Notes under the pieces: generated by a model
The model's input: only the letters and a program-made list of their open reading frames with translations
What the model was told of the DNA's origin: nothing
Database searches by the model: none
In this document: positions 57,288 to 64,000 of the stretch, one piece after another
Layout of the letters: each line of letters begins with the position of its first letter
How positions within the stretch are numbered: position 1 is the stretch's first letter
Made by a program: the position numbers and the translations under genes
Assembly (NCBI GenBank): GCA_963973455.1
Contig: CAXAZF010000003.1
Location: forward strand, 248,001 to 312,000
DNA from: Marixanthomonas sp002364245
Lineage (GTDB): Bacteria; Bacteroidota; Bacteroidia; Flavobacteriales; Flavobacteriaceae
Direction: 5' to 3'
Length of the DNA: 64,000 nt

Positions 57288-58604
57288 TTAGTAACGGTAG
57301 TATTCTGGCTTAAATGGCCCTTCTACTTCCACGCCAATGTATTTGGCTTGTTCTTCGCTCAATTCGGTTAATTCTACACCAATTTTCTCTAAGTGTAGTT
57401 TAGCTACTTTTTCATCTAAATGCTTTGGTAGCATATACACTTTGTTTTCGTATTGATCTGTGTTTTTCCACAATTCAATTTGCGCTAAAGTTTGATTGGT
57501 AAATGAGTTACTCATTACAAAACTTGGATGTCCGGTTGCACAACCTAGGTTTACCAAACGACCTTCAGCTAATAAAATAATATCTTTACCCTCAATAGTA
57601 TATTTATCTACTTGTGGCTTAATCTCAACGTGTGTATTTCCGTGGTTTTCTTTTAGCCAAGAAACAGCAATTTCATTATCAAAGTGACCAATGTTACAAA
57701 CGATGGTTTTGTCTTTCATCTCTTCAAAATGCTCACCGCGAACAATATCTTTATTTCCAGTTGTGGTAATTACAATATCAGCTTTACCAACAACAGTTTC
57801 TAGTTTTTTCACTTCAAAACCGTCCATTGCTGCTTGTAACGCACAAATTGGGTCAATTTCAGTAACCGTAACAATTGCTCCAGCACCTTTAAAAGAAGCA
57901 GCAGTACCTTTACCAACATCGCCATAGCCACATACCACAACACGTTTTCCGGCCATCATTACATCGGTAGCGCGACGAATAGCATCTACGGCACTTTCGC
58001 GACATCCATATTTGTTGTCAAATTTACTTTTAGTAACGCTATCGTTTACATTTATTGCTGGCATAACAAGCGTTCCGTTTTTCATACGTTCGTATAAACG
58101 GTGTACACCAGTAGTTGTTTCTTCAGAAAGACCTTTAATACCAGAAGCTAGTTCAGGATACTTATCAAAAACCATATTGGTAAGGTCTCCACCATCATCA
58201 AGAATCATATTTAATGGCTTGCGGTCTTCTCCAAAGAAAAGCGTTTGCTCAATACACCAGTTAAATTCTTCTTCGGTCATTCCTTTCCAAGCATACACTG
58301 GTACTCCAGCGTCTGCCATTGCAGCTGCAGCTTGGTCTTGTGTAGAGAAAATGTTACAAGAGCTCCAAGTTACTTCTGCACCCAATTCAATAAGGGTTTC
58401 AATTAAAACCGCAGTTTGTATGGTCATGTGCAAACATCCGGCGATACGGGCACCTTTTAACGGCTGCTCGTTTTTATATTCTTCACGTAGCGACATTAAG
58501 CCTGGCATTTCTGCTTCAGCTAGCTCAATTTCTTTACGTCCCCAGTCTGCTAGGGAAATATCTTTTACTTTATACGCCGTGTAAGGCACTGTTTTCGTTG
58601 ACAT
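57288..58604 (-). CDS. ahcY: Adenosylhomocysteinase
   Basis: A 438-residue NAD-dependent enzyme that splits S-adenosylhomocysteine into adenosine and homocysteine, sustaining methylation. Signatures: GARIAGCLHMTIQTAVLIET, SSCNIFSTQDQAAAAM, NVNDSVTKSKFDNKYGCRES with the catalytic Lys/Asp, and the NAD-binding VVCGYGDVGKGTAASF. The C-terminus (VEGPFKPEYYRY) completes the neighbour's NAD site. Length is normal for bacteria. It is divergent from the phosphopantetheinyl transferase gene across 93 bases. Confidence 0.98.
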   Translation of the reverse strand: MSTKTVPYTAYKVKDISLADWGRKEIELAEAEMPGLMSLREEYKNEQPLKGARIAGCLHMTIQTAVLIETLIELGAEVTWSSCNIFSTQDQAAAAMADAGVPVYAWKGMTEEEFNWCIEQTLFFGEDRKPLNMILDDGGDLTNMVFDKYPELASGIKGLSEETTTGVHRLYERMKNGTLVMPAINVNDSVTKSKFDNKYGCRESAVDAIRRATDVMMAGKRVVVCGYGDVGKGTAASFKGAGAIVTVTEIDPICALQAAMDGFEVKKLETVVGKADIVITTTGNKDIVRGEHFEEMKDKTIVCNIGHFDNEIAVSWLKENHGNTHVEIKPQVDKYTIEGKDIILLAEGRLVNLGCATGHPSFVMSNSFTNQTLAQIELWKNTDQYENKVYMLPKHLDEKVAKLHLEKIGVELTELSEEQAKYIGVEVEGPFKPEYYRY

Positions 58605-58668
58605 ATTCTTATCTTTGAATTAACAATTTTTTTTATCTGCTAACTGATTTTGCTCAGTTTTCAGGTTG

Positions 58669-58676
58669 CAAAAATA
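58669..58676 (-). promoter_or_regulatory. Predicted -7 element of ahcY
   Basis: On the minus strand TATTTTTG (58676-58669) matches TAnnTTTG; the leader would be about 60 bases. No well-spaced TTG. Confidence 0.4.
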
Positions 58677-58697
58677 CACAATATCTAGTAAACGTAT

Positions 58698-59339
58698 ATG
58701 CCACTTTACAAAACTATAACAGTAAATAAAACGACTAAGGTCTTGATTTGGAAGATAGAAGAATCCTACGAATTTCTTTCCGATGGGATTTCACTAACCA
58801 ATCATTGCCGAAACCGTGTAGATGGTATGAAAAGTGACCTACATCGTCGCGGGTTTATGAGCGTTCGCCATTTATTGGCCGCTGCCGGTTATACAGATCA
58901 CGATTTGTATTACGATGATAAAGGAAAGCCGCATTTAACTGATGATAAACATATCTCGATTACCCATTCCTTTATTTTTTCGGCGATTATAATCAGCGAT
59001 CAAGAAGTGGGGATTGATATTGAAAAACAACGGCAGAAAATATTAAAAATCGCTCATAAATTCACCCCGATTGAAGAATATAGAACACTCGCTAACGATG
59101 ATGCCGTGATGCGGAAACTTACTATGGTTTGGGGTGCAAAAGAATCATTATACAAAAGTTTTGCCCGAAAAGGCGTCAGCTTTTTAGAACATATTTACGT
59201 GGAAGATTTTCGCTTCGATGATTTGCAATCTACAGCCGAAGTTTCTTTTGAAGACAAAGAAGAAACCTATAAGGTTTGGTTTATAGAATTTGAAGGGTTC
59301 ACTTGCGCTTATGCATTAATTTCTGAAAAAATTAGATAA
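58698..59339 (+). CDS. 4'-phosphopantetheinyl transferase superfamily protein
   Basis: A 213-residue Sfp/EntD-type enzyme that transfers phosphopantetheine from CoA to carrier proteins. Motifs: ISITHSFIFSAIIIS, VGIDIEKQR (metal-binding Asp/Glu) and WGAKESLYKSFARKGVSF (catalytic Glu/Lys). The size fits two tandem subdomains. The ATG of the next gene overlaps its stop by one base (TAATG), so the two are translationally coupled. Its carrier-protein substrate is not in the window; the fatty-acid ACP or a flexirubin-type carrier are candidates. Confidence 0.9.
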   Translation: MPLYKTITVNKTTKVLIWKIEESYEFLSDGISLTNHCRNRVDGMKSDLHRRGFMSVRHLLAAAGYTDHDLYYDDKGKPHLTDDKHISITHSFIFSAIIISDQEVGIDIEKQRQKILKIAHKFTPIEEYRTLANDDAVMRKLTMVWGAKESLYKSFARKGVSFLEHIYVEDFRFDDLQSTAEVSFEDKEETYKVWFIEFEGFTCAYALISEKIR

Positions 59340-60034
59340 TGAACCAGTTTCATTATCAAAATATATTGAGTGATATTTCCGAAGGGAAAAAAAGCTTAGC
59401 AATTTTAATAGACCCTGATAAATTTTCAACGTCTGACACCGCTTCTTTTCTTCAACAACTGCCAACCGAAACCACACATTTATTTGTAGGTGGCAGTACA
59501 GATGCCAATGGCCATACCGAAGCTACAGTAAAAGCTCTAAAAAGTCATTCTCAGCTGCCTGTAATCTTGTTTCCAGGCGATCATACACAAATCACCAAGT
59601 TTGCAGATGCTATTTTATTTCTTTCTCTTTTATCAGGTCGCAATCCAGAATATTTGGTAGGCCAACAATTAAAAGCTGTTAAGAAATTAAAAGCATCAAA
59701 ATTGGAAGTAATTCCCACCGGTTATATTTTGGTGGACGGTGGTACCGAAACTGCCGTAGCAAGAGTTAGCAATACAAAACCACTTTCTCAAGATGCTGTT
59801 TTAACAATTGTACATACGGCAATGGCCGGCGAATTTATGGGTGCCAAATTAATTTATTTAGAAGCTGGAAGCGGGGCGATTAACCCGGTGAGGCCAGAAA
59901 TTATTTCCGAAGTAAAAAAAGCCATTAACATTCCCCTTATTGTTGGCGGCGGTATTAAAACCGAAGCCCAAAAACAAGCAGCTTATAAAGCCGGAGCAGA
60001 TTTGATAGTAATGGGTACCGCTTTTGAAAAATAA
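59339..60034 (+). CDS. Geranylgeranylglyceryl/heptaprenylglyceryl phosphate synthase family protein
   Basis: A 231-residue TIM-barrel prenyltransferase of the GGGPS/PcrB family, which joins a polyprenyl diphosphate to glycerol-1-phosphate. Motifs: LAILIDPDKFS, LFVGGSTDANGHTEATVKAL, PVILFPGDHTQITKFADAIL, YLEAGSGAINPVRPEII, PLIVGGGIKTEAQKQAAYKA and GADLIVMGTAFEK. Archaea use it for ether lipids; Bacteroidota carry a group II hexameric form whose product in the cell is unclear. It overlaps the phosphopantetheinyl transferase gene by one base and converges on the channel gene with a 9-base gap. Confidence 0.93.
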   Translation: MNQFHYQNILSDISEGKKSLAILIDPDKFSTSDTASFLQQLPTETTHLFVGGSTDANGHTEATVKALKSHSQLPVILFPGDHTQITKFADAILFLSLLSGRNPEYLVGQQLKAVKKLKASKLEVIPTGYILVDGGTETAVARVSNTKPLSQDAVLTIVHTAMAGEFMGAKLIYLEAGSGAINPVRPEIISEVKKAINIPLIVGGGIKTEAQKQAAYKAGADLIVMGTAFEK

Positions 60035-60043
60035 TGTAGTTTA

Positions 60044-61111
60044 TTACTTCGTATTAATCCAATGCGTAACAATATCTTCAATTTCATTGTCTTCCCGCAA
60101 TTGAATTATTTGTAAATCCACTTGCCTTCGTAAAGGACTGTCTAACGGAAAAATAAAACCATAATGTTGCGGTTGAATGTTTTTTTTAGTCAGTTCAAAA
60201 TTTTCTTTTTCTTTATTACTGAAAACATATTCCAACGGAACTACATCATATAAAACGGCATCTACTTCTTCGTTTAAAAGCAAATCATACGCTTCATTTA
60301 CATTCTTTACAGGAACAGGTGTTCCGCCTACGTTACGTACTTGATTAAGCACTTTATCATAGCTTGGCGTAGCAATTCTTTTTCCTTCTAATTGTCCCAA
60401 TGATTTTATGGTTTTTTCTTTTTGGCTACTTACGGTCAAAGTGGTGGCAATCCCAGCTACAAAGGAGGTTGCCATAATTAAAGAAATAACCATCCAAGCA
60501 CCCATTAAAAAGCGTCCCGGTATTGTTTTAGGTGCATAATCGCCATATCCAACTGTTGTCATGGTTACAATGGCTAGCCAGATTCCGCCACCAATTCCTT
60601 TTATAGGGTGCTTATTGTATTCTTCAGGAAACTTCCTGCCTTCTAATAACCAAAACAGTGTGCCTACAATAGTAAGGACTATGAGTAAAAATCCCACGGC
60701 ATATAAAAACGTAGTTGAGAAAAAAGGCTTTAAATGATCCCAAAACGTGAGTTCTAATACGGGAGCTAAAATACCCAATTCGGTATCATAAAAGGGATGT
60801 GAAAAACTAACAGTTTCAGCCCGTAACGAGTTAATAGTAATGGGTCCGATAAGTACATCAATATCACCATCTGTAGTTGCTTGCATACCTTCTTCCACCG
60901 AGGCGTAGTTTTTATACGTGTATTGCCTATCGATATTAAAAGCGATTTCTCGCCATAAATCGGGTACAATGCCTTCAGGTTTTTCATTATTAATGTAGAA
61001 AGGAGCAGAGCCAGCAATACCCACCCGTAGTGAGGTAGAATCCTGTGCTGTTTGTCCTAAAACTGAAAAGCTAATGGCAAAAAATAAAAGGTAAATAGCA
61101 TTTTTGATCAT
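60044..61111 (-). CDS. Prokaryotic glutamate-receptor-like potassium channel (GluR0-type)
   Basis: A 355-residue ligand-gated channel. Signal peptide 1-19 (FAISFSVLGQ). Ligand-binding half S1 (27-118) has VGIAGSAPFYI, EGIVPDLWREIA and the ITINSLRAETVSFSHPFYDT block, with Arg97 expected to hold the ligand carboxylate. Transmembrane helix 1 (about 132-153) is followed by a re-entrant pore with the K+ selectivity filter TVGYGD (186-191) and helix 2 (about 200-225). Ligand-binding half S2 (about 232-355) has LEGKRIATPSYDKVLNQVRN and EEVDAVLYDVVPLEY, with an Asp near 289 expected to bind the ligand amino group. This split-domain order is that of GluR0. The ligand is probably an amino acid; physiological role unknown. 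Confidence 0.92.
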   Translation of the reverse strand: MIKNAIYLLFFAISFSVLGQTAQDSTSLRVGIAGSAPFYINNEKPEGIVPDLWREIAFNIDRQYTYKNYASVEEGMQATTDGDIDVLIGPITINSLRAETVSFSHPFYDTELGILAPVLELTFWDHLKPFFSTTFLYAVGFLLIVLTIVGTLFWLLEGRKFPEEYNKHPIKGIGGGIWLAIVTMTTVGYGDYAPKTIPGRFLMGAWMVISLIMATSFVAGIATTLTVSSQKEKTIKSLGQLEGKRIATPSYDKVLNQVRNVGGTPVPVKNVNEAYDLLLNEEVDAVLYDVVPLEYVFSNKEKENFELTKKNIQPQHYGFIFPLDSPLRRQVDLQIIQLREDNEIEDIVTHWINTK

Positions 61112-61164
61112 AAAAATGAATTGGGTTTATATAAGGACCATAAGGTCTGCCATAAAATATAGCG

Positions 61165-61172
61165 TATTTTTG
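61165..61172 (+). promoter_or_regulatory. Predicted -7 element of hemW
   Basis: TATTTTTG matches TAnnTTTG, 34 bases before the ATG; no -33 TTG at proper distance. Confidence 0.4.
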
Positions 61173-61206
61173 TCAAAAACAATAACAGAACCCTTTTTAG
61201 TACTGA

Positions 61207-62331
61207 ATGAGCGGAATTTACTTACATATCCCTTTTTGCAAACAGGCTTGTCATTATTGCGACTTTCATTTTTCAACTTCGATAAAGAAAAAAGGAGCAA
61301 TGGTCAATGCGTTGTGTGAAGAATTAATCCTTCGGAAAAAAGAAGTAACTGAAACCGTACAAGCCATTTATTTTGGAGGCGGAACCCCGTCGTTGCTAAC
61401 TTCAGAAGAATTAAAGCAGATTTTTGGAACGATATTTAAAAATTTTACGGTAGCTACCGATGCTGAAATCACCCTTGAAGCCAACCCAGACGATTTAACA
61501 AAAGACCGAATTGAAACATTGGCGAACAGTAAGATTAATCGGTTAAGTATTGGCGTCCAATCTTTTTTTGAAGCAGATTTAACACTTATGAACCGCGCCC
61601 ACAATGAAAAAGAAGCTTTTTCATGTATTGAAGAAGCTAAAAAGCATTTCGACAATATAAGTATCGACCTAATTTACGGTATTCCGGGAATGACCAACGA
61701 ACGCTGGAAACAGAATCTACATACCGCCATTTCACTTGATATTCCACATTTGTCGTGTTATGCCTTAACGGTTGAGCCTAGAACAGCCTTGAAAAAATTT
61801 ATTGAGAAAGGGATTGTTCCGCCAGTAGAAGATGCCGTTGCTGAAACGCATTATAAAACCTTGCTCAAAGAAACCGAAACTGCCGGATTTGAAAACTACG
61901 AATTTTCAAATTTTGGAAAACCTGGGTATTATTCCCGAAACAACACTGCTTATTGGCAAGGAAAACCCTATTTGGGCATTGGTCCTTCGGCACACGGTTT
62001 TGACGGTAAAACACGCAGTTGGAATGTTGCCAACAATACCAAATACATTCAGGCAATTACCGCTGGGGAACTTCCACAAGAACAGGAAACCCTATCCGTA
62101 AAAGATCGCTACAACGAATATATTATGACCGGTTTACGAACCAAATGGGGTGTTTCGCTAGAGAAGTTAGAAGGTTCCTTCGGAAAAAAATATAAAGAGT
62201 ACGCTTTAGAACAAGCGAATCAACATTTAAAAAATGAGTTGGTATTTTTAGAAGAAGACTCGCTTAAAGTTTCAAAAAAGGGAAAGTTTTTAAGTGATGG
62301 CATTGCTTCCGATTTGTTTTTAACAGATTAA
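61207..62331 (+). CDS. hemW: Radical SAM haem chaperone HemW
   Basis: A 374-residue radical SAM protein. The N-terminal cluster motif is IPFCKQACHYCDFHFS (CxxxCxxC with the extra HemW Cys-x-Phe replaced by Asp-Phe-His). Further family motifs: IYFGGGTPSLLTSEEL, EANPDDLT, INRLSIGVQSFFEADL and LIYGIPGMTNERWKQNL. The C-terminal HemN-like domain is at about 290-370 (YNEYIMTGLRTKWGVSLEKL). HemW carries haem to proteins and is often misannotated as coproporphyrinogen III oxidase. It is divergent from the channel gene and 43 bases before the cyclase gene. Confidence 0.93.
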   Translation: MSGIYLHIPFCKQACHYCDFHFSTSIKKKGAMVNALCEELILRKKEVTETVQAIYFGGGTPSLLTSEELKQIFGTIFKNFTVATDAEITLEANPDDLTKDRIETLANSKINRLSIGVQSFFEADLTLMNRAHNEKEAFSCIEEAKKHFDNISIDLIYGIPGMTNERWKQNLHTAISLDIPHLSCYALTVEPRTALKKFIEKGIVPPVEDAVAETHYKTLLKETETAGFENYEFSNFGKPGYYSRNNTAYWQGKPYLGIGPSAHGFDGKTRSWNVANNTKYIQAITAGELPQEQETLSVKDRYNEYIMTGLRTKWGVSLEKLEGSFGKKYKEYALEQANQHLKNELVFLEEDSLKVSKKGKFLSDGIASDLFLTD

Positions 62332-62374
62332 TCTCACAATAGAATCGTATATTACATTTTTAAAAACCAAGTAT

Positions 62375-63121
62375 TTGCGTGCCACTTTTAACATAGACGG
62401 AACTTTAAAAACGGTCGATCTTTCAAAACCTTTAGATCTTTCAATTCCATTACGGGCTTCAGAAAAGAATCCGGAAGCTTGGTATTTAAAACCGCCTACA
62501 ATTAAACCCGTTAAAATGGACAATTGGGTGGCAAAAGTAAGCGAAGGAGCTTCGGTTAATTTTAATAACATTGCTTTTAATCCCCATGCCCATGGAACGC
62601 ATACGGAATGTGTTGGGCATATTTCAGAAGAATTTCATTCGGTGAATGAAGCATTGAAAACCTTCTTTTTTTCAGCGGAAGTAATTTCACTCGTTCCAGA
62701 AAAAATAGGGGATGATCAAATAATTCCGGCTTGCGAAATTAAATCAGCCCTTGAAAACAAAAACCCTGAAGCGGTTGTCATTAGAACCTTACCGAATACT
62801 TCAGAAAAAAAAGAAAGACACTATTCAAACACCAATTGGCCGTATTTACATGAAGAGGCCGCGTTATTGTTACGTGAAAAAGGAGTGAAGCATTTGTTGA
62901 TAGACTTGCCTTCAGTAGATAAAGAAAAGGACGAGGGAAAACTGTTGGCACACAAAGCATTTTGGAACTATCCAGAAAAGCCAAGATACCAAGCAACCAT
63001 AACCGAATTTATTTACGTGCCCAACCAAGTGAAAGACGGCAGTTACTTGCTAAACCTACAAATTGCTTCGTTTCATAACGATGCGACGCCGAGTAAACCA
63101 GTTTTATATACATTTATCTAG
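62375..63121 (+). CDS. Cyclase family (kynurenine-formamidase-like) metal hydrolase
   Basis: A 248-residue cyclase-family protein (PF04199 type). The start is TTG at 62375, giving MRATFNIDGTLKTVDLSKPL; no better ATG is available. Metal and catalytic motif: FNPHAHGTHTECVGHIS (HxGTHxD-like with HxE), plus LREKGVKHLLIDLPSVDKEK and HKAFWNY near the C-terminus. Such enzymes hydrolyse N-formylkynurenine or related amides; the local context gives no pathway. It abuts the DUF4260 gene (stop at 63121, next ATG at 63122), so the two are surely cotranscribed. Confidence 0.85.
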   Translation: MRATFNIDGTLKTVDLSKPLDLSIPLRASEKNPEAWYLKPPTIKPVKMDNWVAKVSEGASVNFNNIAFNPHAHGTHTECVGHISEEFHSVNEALKTFFFSAEVISLVPEKIGDDQIIPACEIKSALENKNPEAVVIRTLPNTSEKKERHYSNTNWPYLHEEAALLLREKGVKHLLIDLPSVDKEKDEGKLLAHKAFWNYPEKPRYQATITEFIYVPNQVKDGSYLLNLQIASFHNDATPSKPVLYTFI

Positions 63122-63475
63122 ATGAAAACAACTTTAAAAATTGAGGAGTTTGCACAATTTATATTCGGAATCTTCTTGTTCTCGCAATTGGAATTTTCGT
63201 GGTGGATTTTTCCCGCCCTATTATTACTGCCCGATATAGGTATGTTGGGATATCTGTTTAATACAAAAGTAGGTGCGGTCACCTATAATTTGTTTCATCA
63301 TAAAGCAATCGCAATCCTATTTATTATAGCAGGAATGCTTTATTTTGGTGAAATTTGTACTTTAATAGGTGTTATTCTGTTTTCCCATTCAGCAATGGAT
63401 CGGATTTTTGGGTATGGCTTAAAATATCCAGACAGTTTTAAAAACACACATTTAGGAAGCATAGGAAACAATTAA
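63122..63475 (+). CDS. DUF4260 family membrane protein
   Basis: A 117-residue protein with three or four predicted transmembrane helices (about 10-45, 58-80, 82-98). The family pattern LLLLPDIGMLGYLFNTKVGA and YNLFHHKAIAIL, then FSHSAMDRIFGYGLKYPDSF, fits DUF4260. His54-His55 and His87 are conserved-looking. Function unknown. It begins on the base after the cyclase stop and ends one base before the DUF4230 gene, so these form one operon. Confidence 0.85.
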   Translation: MKTTLKIEEFAQFIFGIFLFSQLEFSWWIFPALLLLPDIGMLGYLFNTKVGAVTYNLFHHKAIAILFIIAGMLYFGEICTLIGVILFSHSAMDRIFGYGLKYPDSFKNTHLGSIGNN

Positions 63476-63476
63476 T

Positions 63477-64000
63477 ATGGAATTACTTTTTATAGGTCTG
63501 GCTGTCGGAGCTGTAGTGGCGTACTTTATTTTCTCTTGGTTTGTGGGTTCTCGAAAAAAAGAGAAAGTACATTCACAATCGGTGGTATTGATGGAGCGCA
63601 TTCGCAGTGTCTGTAAGTTTATTACGGTCGAAGGTGATTTTTCTGAAATTTACCACTACGAAAGCGTAAAGGACAAATGGCTCAACGTTATTTTAGGAAA
63701 GAAAAAAGCGCTTATTTTAATTGAAGCGAAAGCTCACGTAGGTTTCGACCTCACGAAAATTAACATGAATGCCGACACCAAAAATAAAACCATAACCTTG
63801 ACCAATTTCCCCCAACCAGAACTCATGACAATCGAAACCGATTTTAAATATTACGATAAACGCGAAGGGTGGGCAAACCCGTTTACGTCATCCGATTTAA
63901 CCGATATTAACCGCGAAGCCAAACAGCACATTATCGATAAAGTTCCAAGTAGCGGTTTGCTGCTAGAAGCATCCAATCAAGCAATGGAAACCATAAAACT
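63477..64000 (+). CDS. DUF4230 family protein (truncated by window end)
   Basis: ATG 63477 opens a frame that stays open to the edge (174 complete codons). The protein starts MELLFIGLAVGAVVAYFIFS, a single N-terminal membrane helix, followed by a basic segment (GSRKKEKVHSQSVVLMERIR). The DUF4230 body is recognisable: VCKFITVEGDFSEIYHYESV, KKKALILIEAKAHVGFDLTK, and KYYDKREGWANPFTSSDLTD. It is a bitopic membrane protein with the domain outside the cytoplasm; function unknown. It is the third gene after the cyclase and DUF4260 genes. Confidence 0.85.
   Translation, partial: MELLFIGLAVGAVVAYFIFSWFVGSRKKEKVHSQSVVLMERIRSVCKFITVEGDFSEIYHYESVKDKWLNVILGKKKALILIEAKAHVGFDLTKINMNADTKNKTITLTNFPQPELMTIETDFKYYDKREGWANPFTSSDLTDINREAKQHIIDKVPSSGLLLEASNQAMETIK

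Noticed and set aside
58012..58584. 190-codon plus-strand frame
   Set aside because: Fully antisense to ahcY, whose protein is unmistakable; no promoter or family features on the plus strand.
1..64000. CRISPR arrays, insertion sequences, toxin-antitoxin or restriction-modification systems
   Set aside because: No regularly spaced repeats, transposase motifs or paired small genes of these types were seen; the solitary Vsr-like gene is the only restriction-related candidate.

Overview
The window is an AT-rich stretch of chromosome from a member of the Bacteroidota, almost certainly a marine-type Flavobacteriaceae. The evidence: gliding genes gldE-gldD, at least five proteins with type IX secretion (T9SS) C-terminal sorting domains, promoters of the Bacteroidota form TTTG-N19-21-TAnnTTTG, general lack of Shine-Dalgarno sequences, lipoproteins with acidic export signals after the lipobox Cys, a three-gene Bacteroidota-style sdhCAB, and several family-restricted DUFs (DUF3109, DUF4199, DUF4230, DUF4260). 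I see no phage, insertion sequence, CRISPR array or rRNA. There is one tRNA (Leu-CAA). Gene density is high, intergenic hairpin terminators are clear, and no gene looks broken.

Layout. 1-5753 (minus strand) is a cell-surface cluster: two paralogous choice-of-anchor B T9SS proteins, a seven-repeat beta-propeller lipoprotein, an MbnP-like (copper-protein family) lipoprotein and, at the left edge, the signal peptide of a further exported protein starting at TTG. 5963-9472 holds thiL, a small Zn-ribbon-like protein, an alpha/beta hydrolase and aminopeptidase P. 9594-12434 is a BNR-repeat exported protein. 12545-15990 is sdhCAB with a near-consensus promoter. 16184-20140 holds a solitary Vsr-like nuclease, a TPR hybrid histidine kinase and a methionine-type aminotransferase. 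20273-23858 is katG, an ankyrin protein and a nitrilase/omega-amidase; katG and the ankyrin gene share a 15-base promoter element. 23803-29110 holds a Big_5 lipoprotein, comF, a coiled-coil protein, glycyl-tRNA synthetase and a small lipoprotein. 29361-37637 is dominated by secreted and outer-membrane proteins around tRNA-Leu. 37720-42795 holds HupE, dCMP deaminase, a CtpA protease, MarC and DUF3109. 43205-46742 is class I ribonucleotide reductase. 46797-49569 (minus) is recX, RNase E/G, a 30-residue very basic protein and HU. 49688-53231 is mutY-ssb-gldE-gldD. 54820-55808 is rplU-rpmA, with an unusually long L21. 57288-61111 holds ahcY, a phosphopantetheinyl transferase overlapping a heptaprenylglyceryl-phosphate-type synthase, and a glutamate-receptor-like potassium channel. 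61207-64000 holds hemW, a cyclase-family hydrolase, DUF4260 and a truncated DUF4230 gene.

The most unusual signals are: (1) about 250 bases upstream of the RNase E/G gene packed with four separate stem-loops, which looks like a structured regulatory leader; (2) an unlisted 30-codon gene for a Lys/Arg/His-rich protein between HU and RNase E/G; (3) the matched katG/ankyrin promoters; (4) a GluR0-like ligand-gated K+ channel; (5) ribosomal protein L21 fused to a helix-hairpin-helix domain, with a hairpin at its predicted transcription start; (6) the MbnP/choice-of-anchor/propeller surface operon cut by the left edge; (7) three genes whose -7 promoter element lies exactly four bases before the ATG, implying leaderless mRNAs. 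Functions come from motif recognition by eye; no database search was run.
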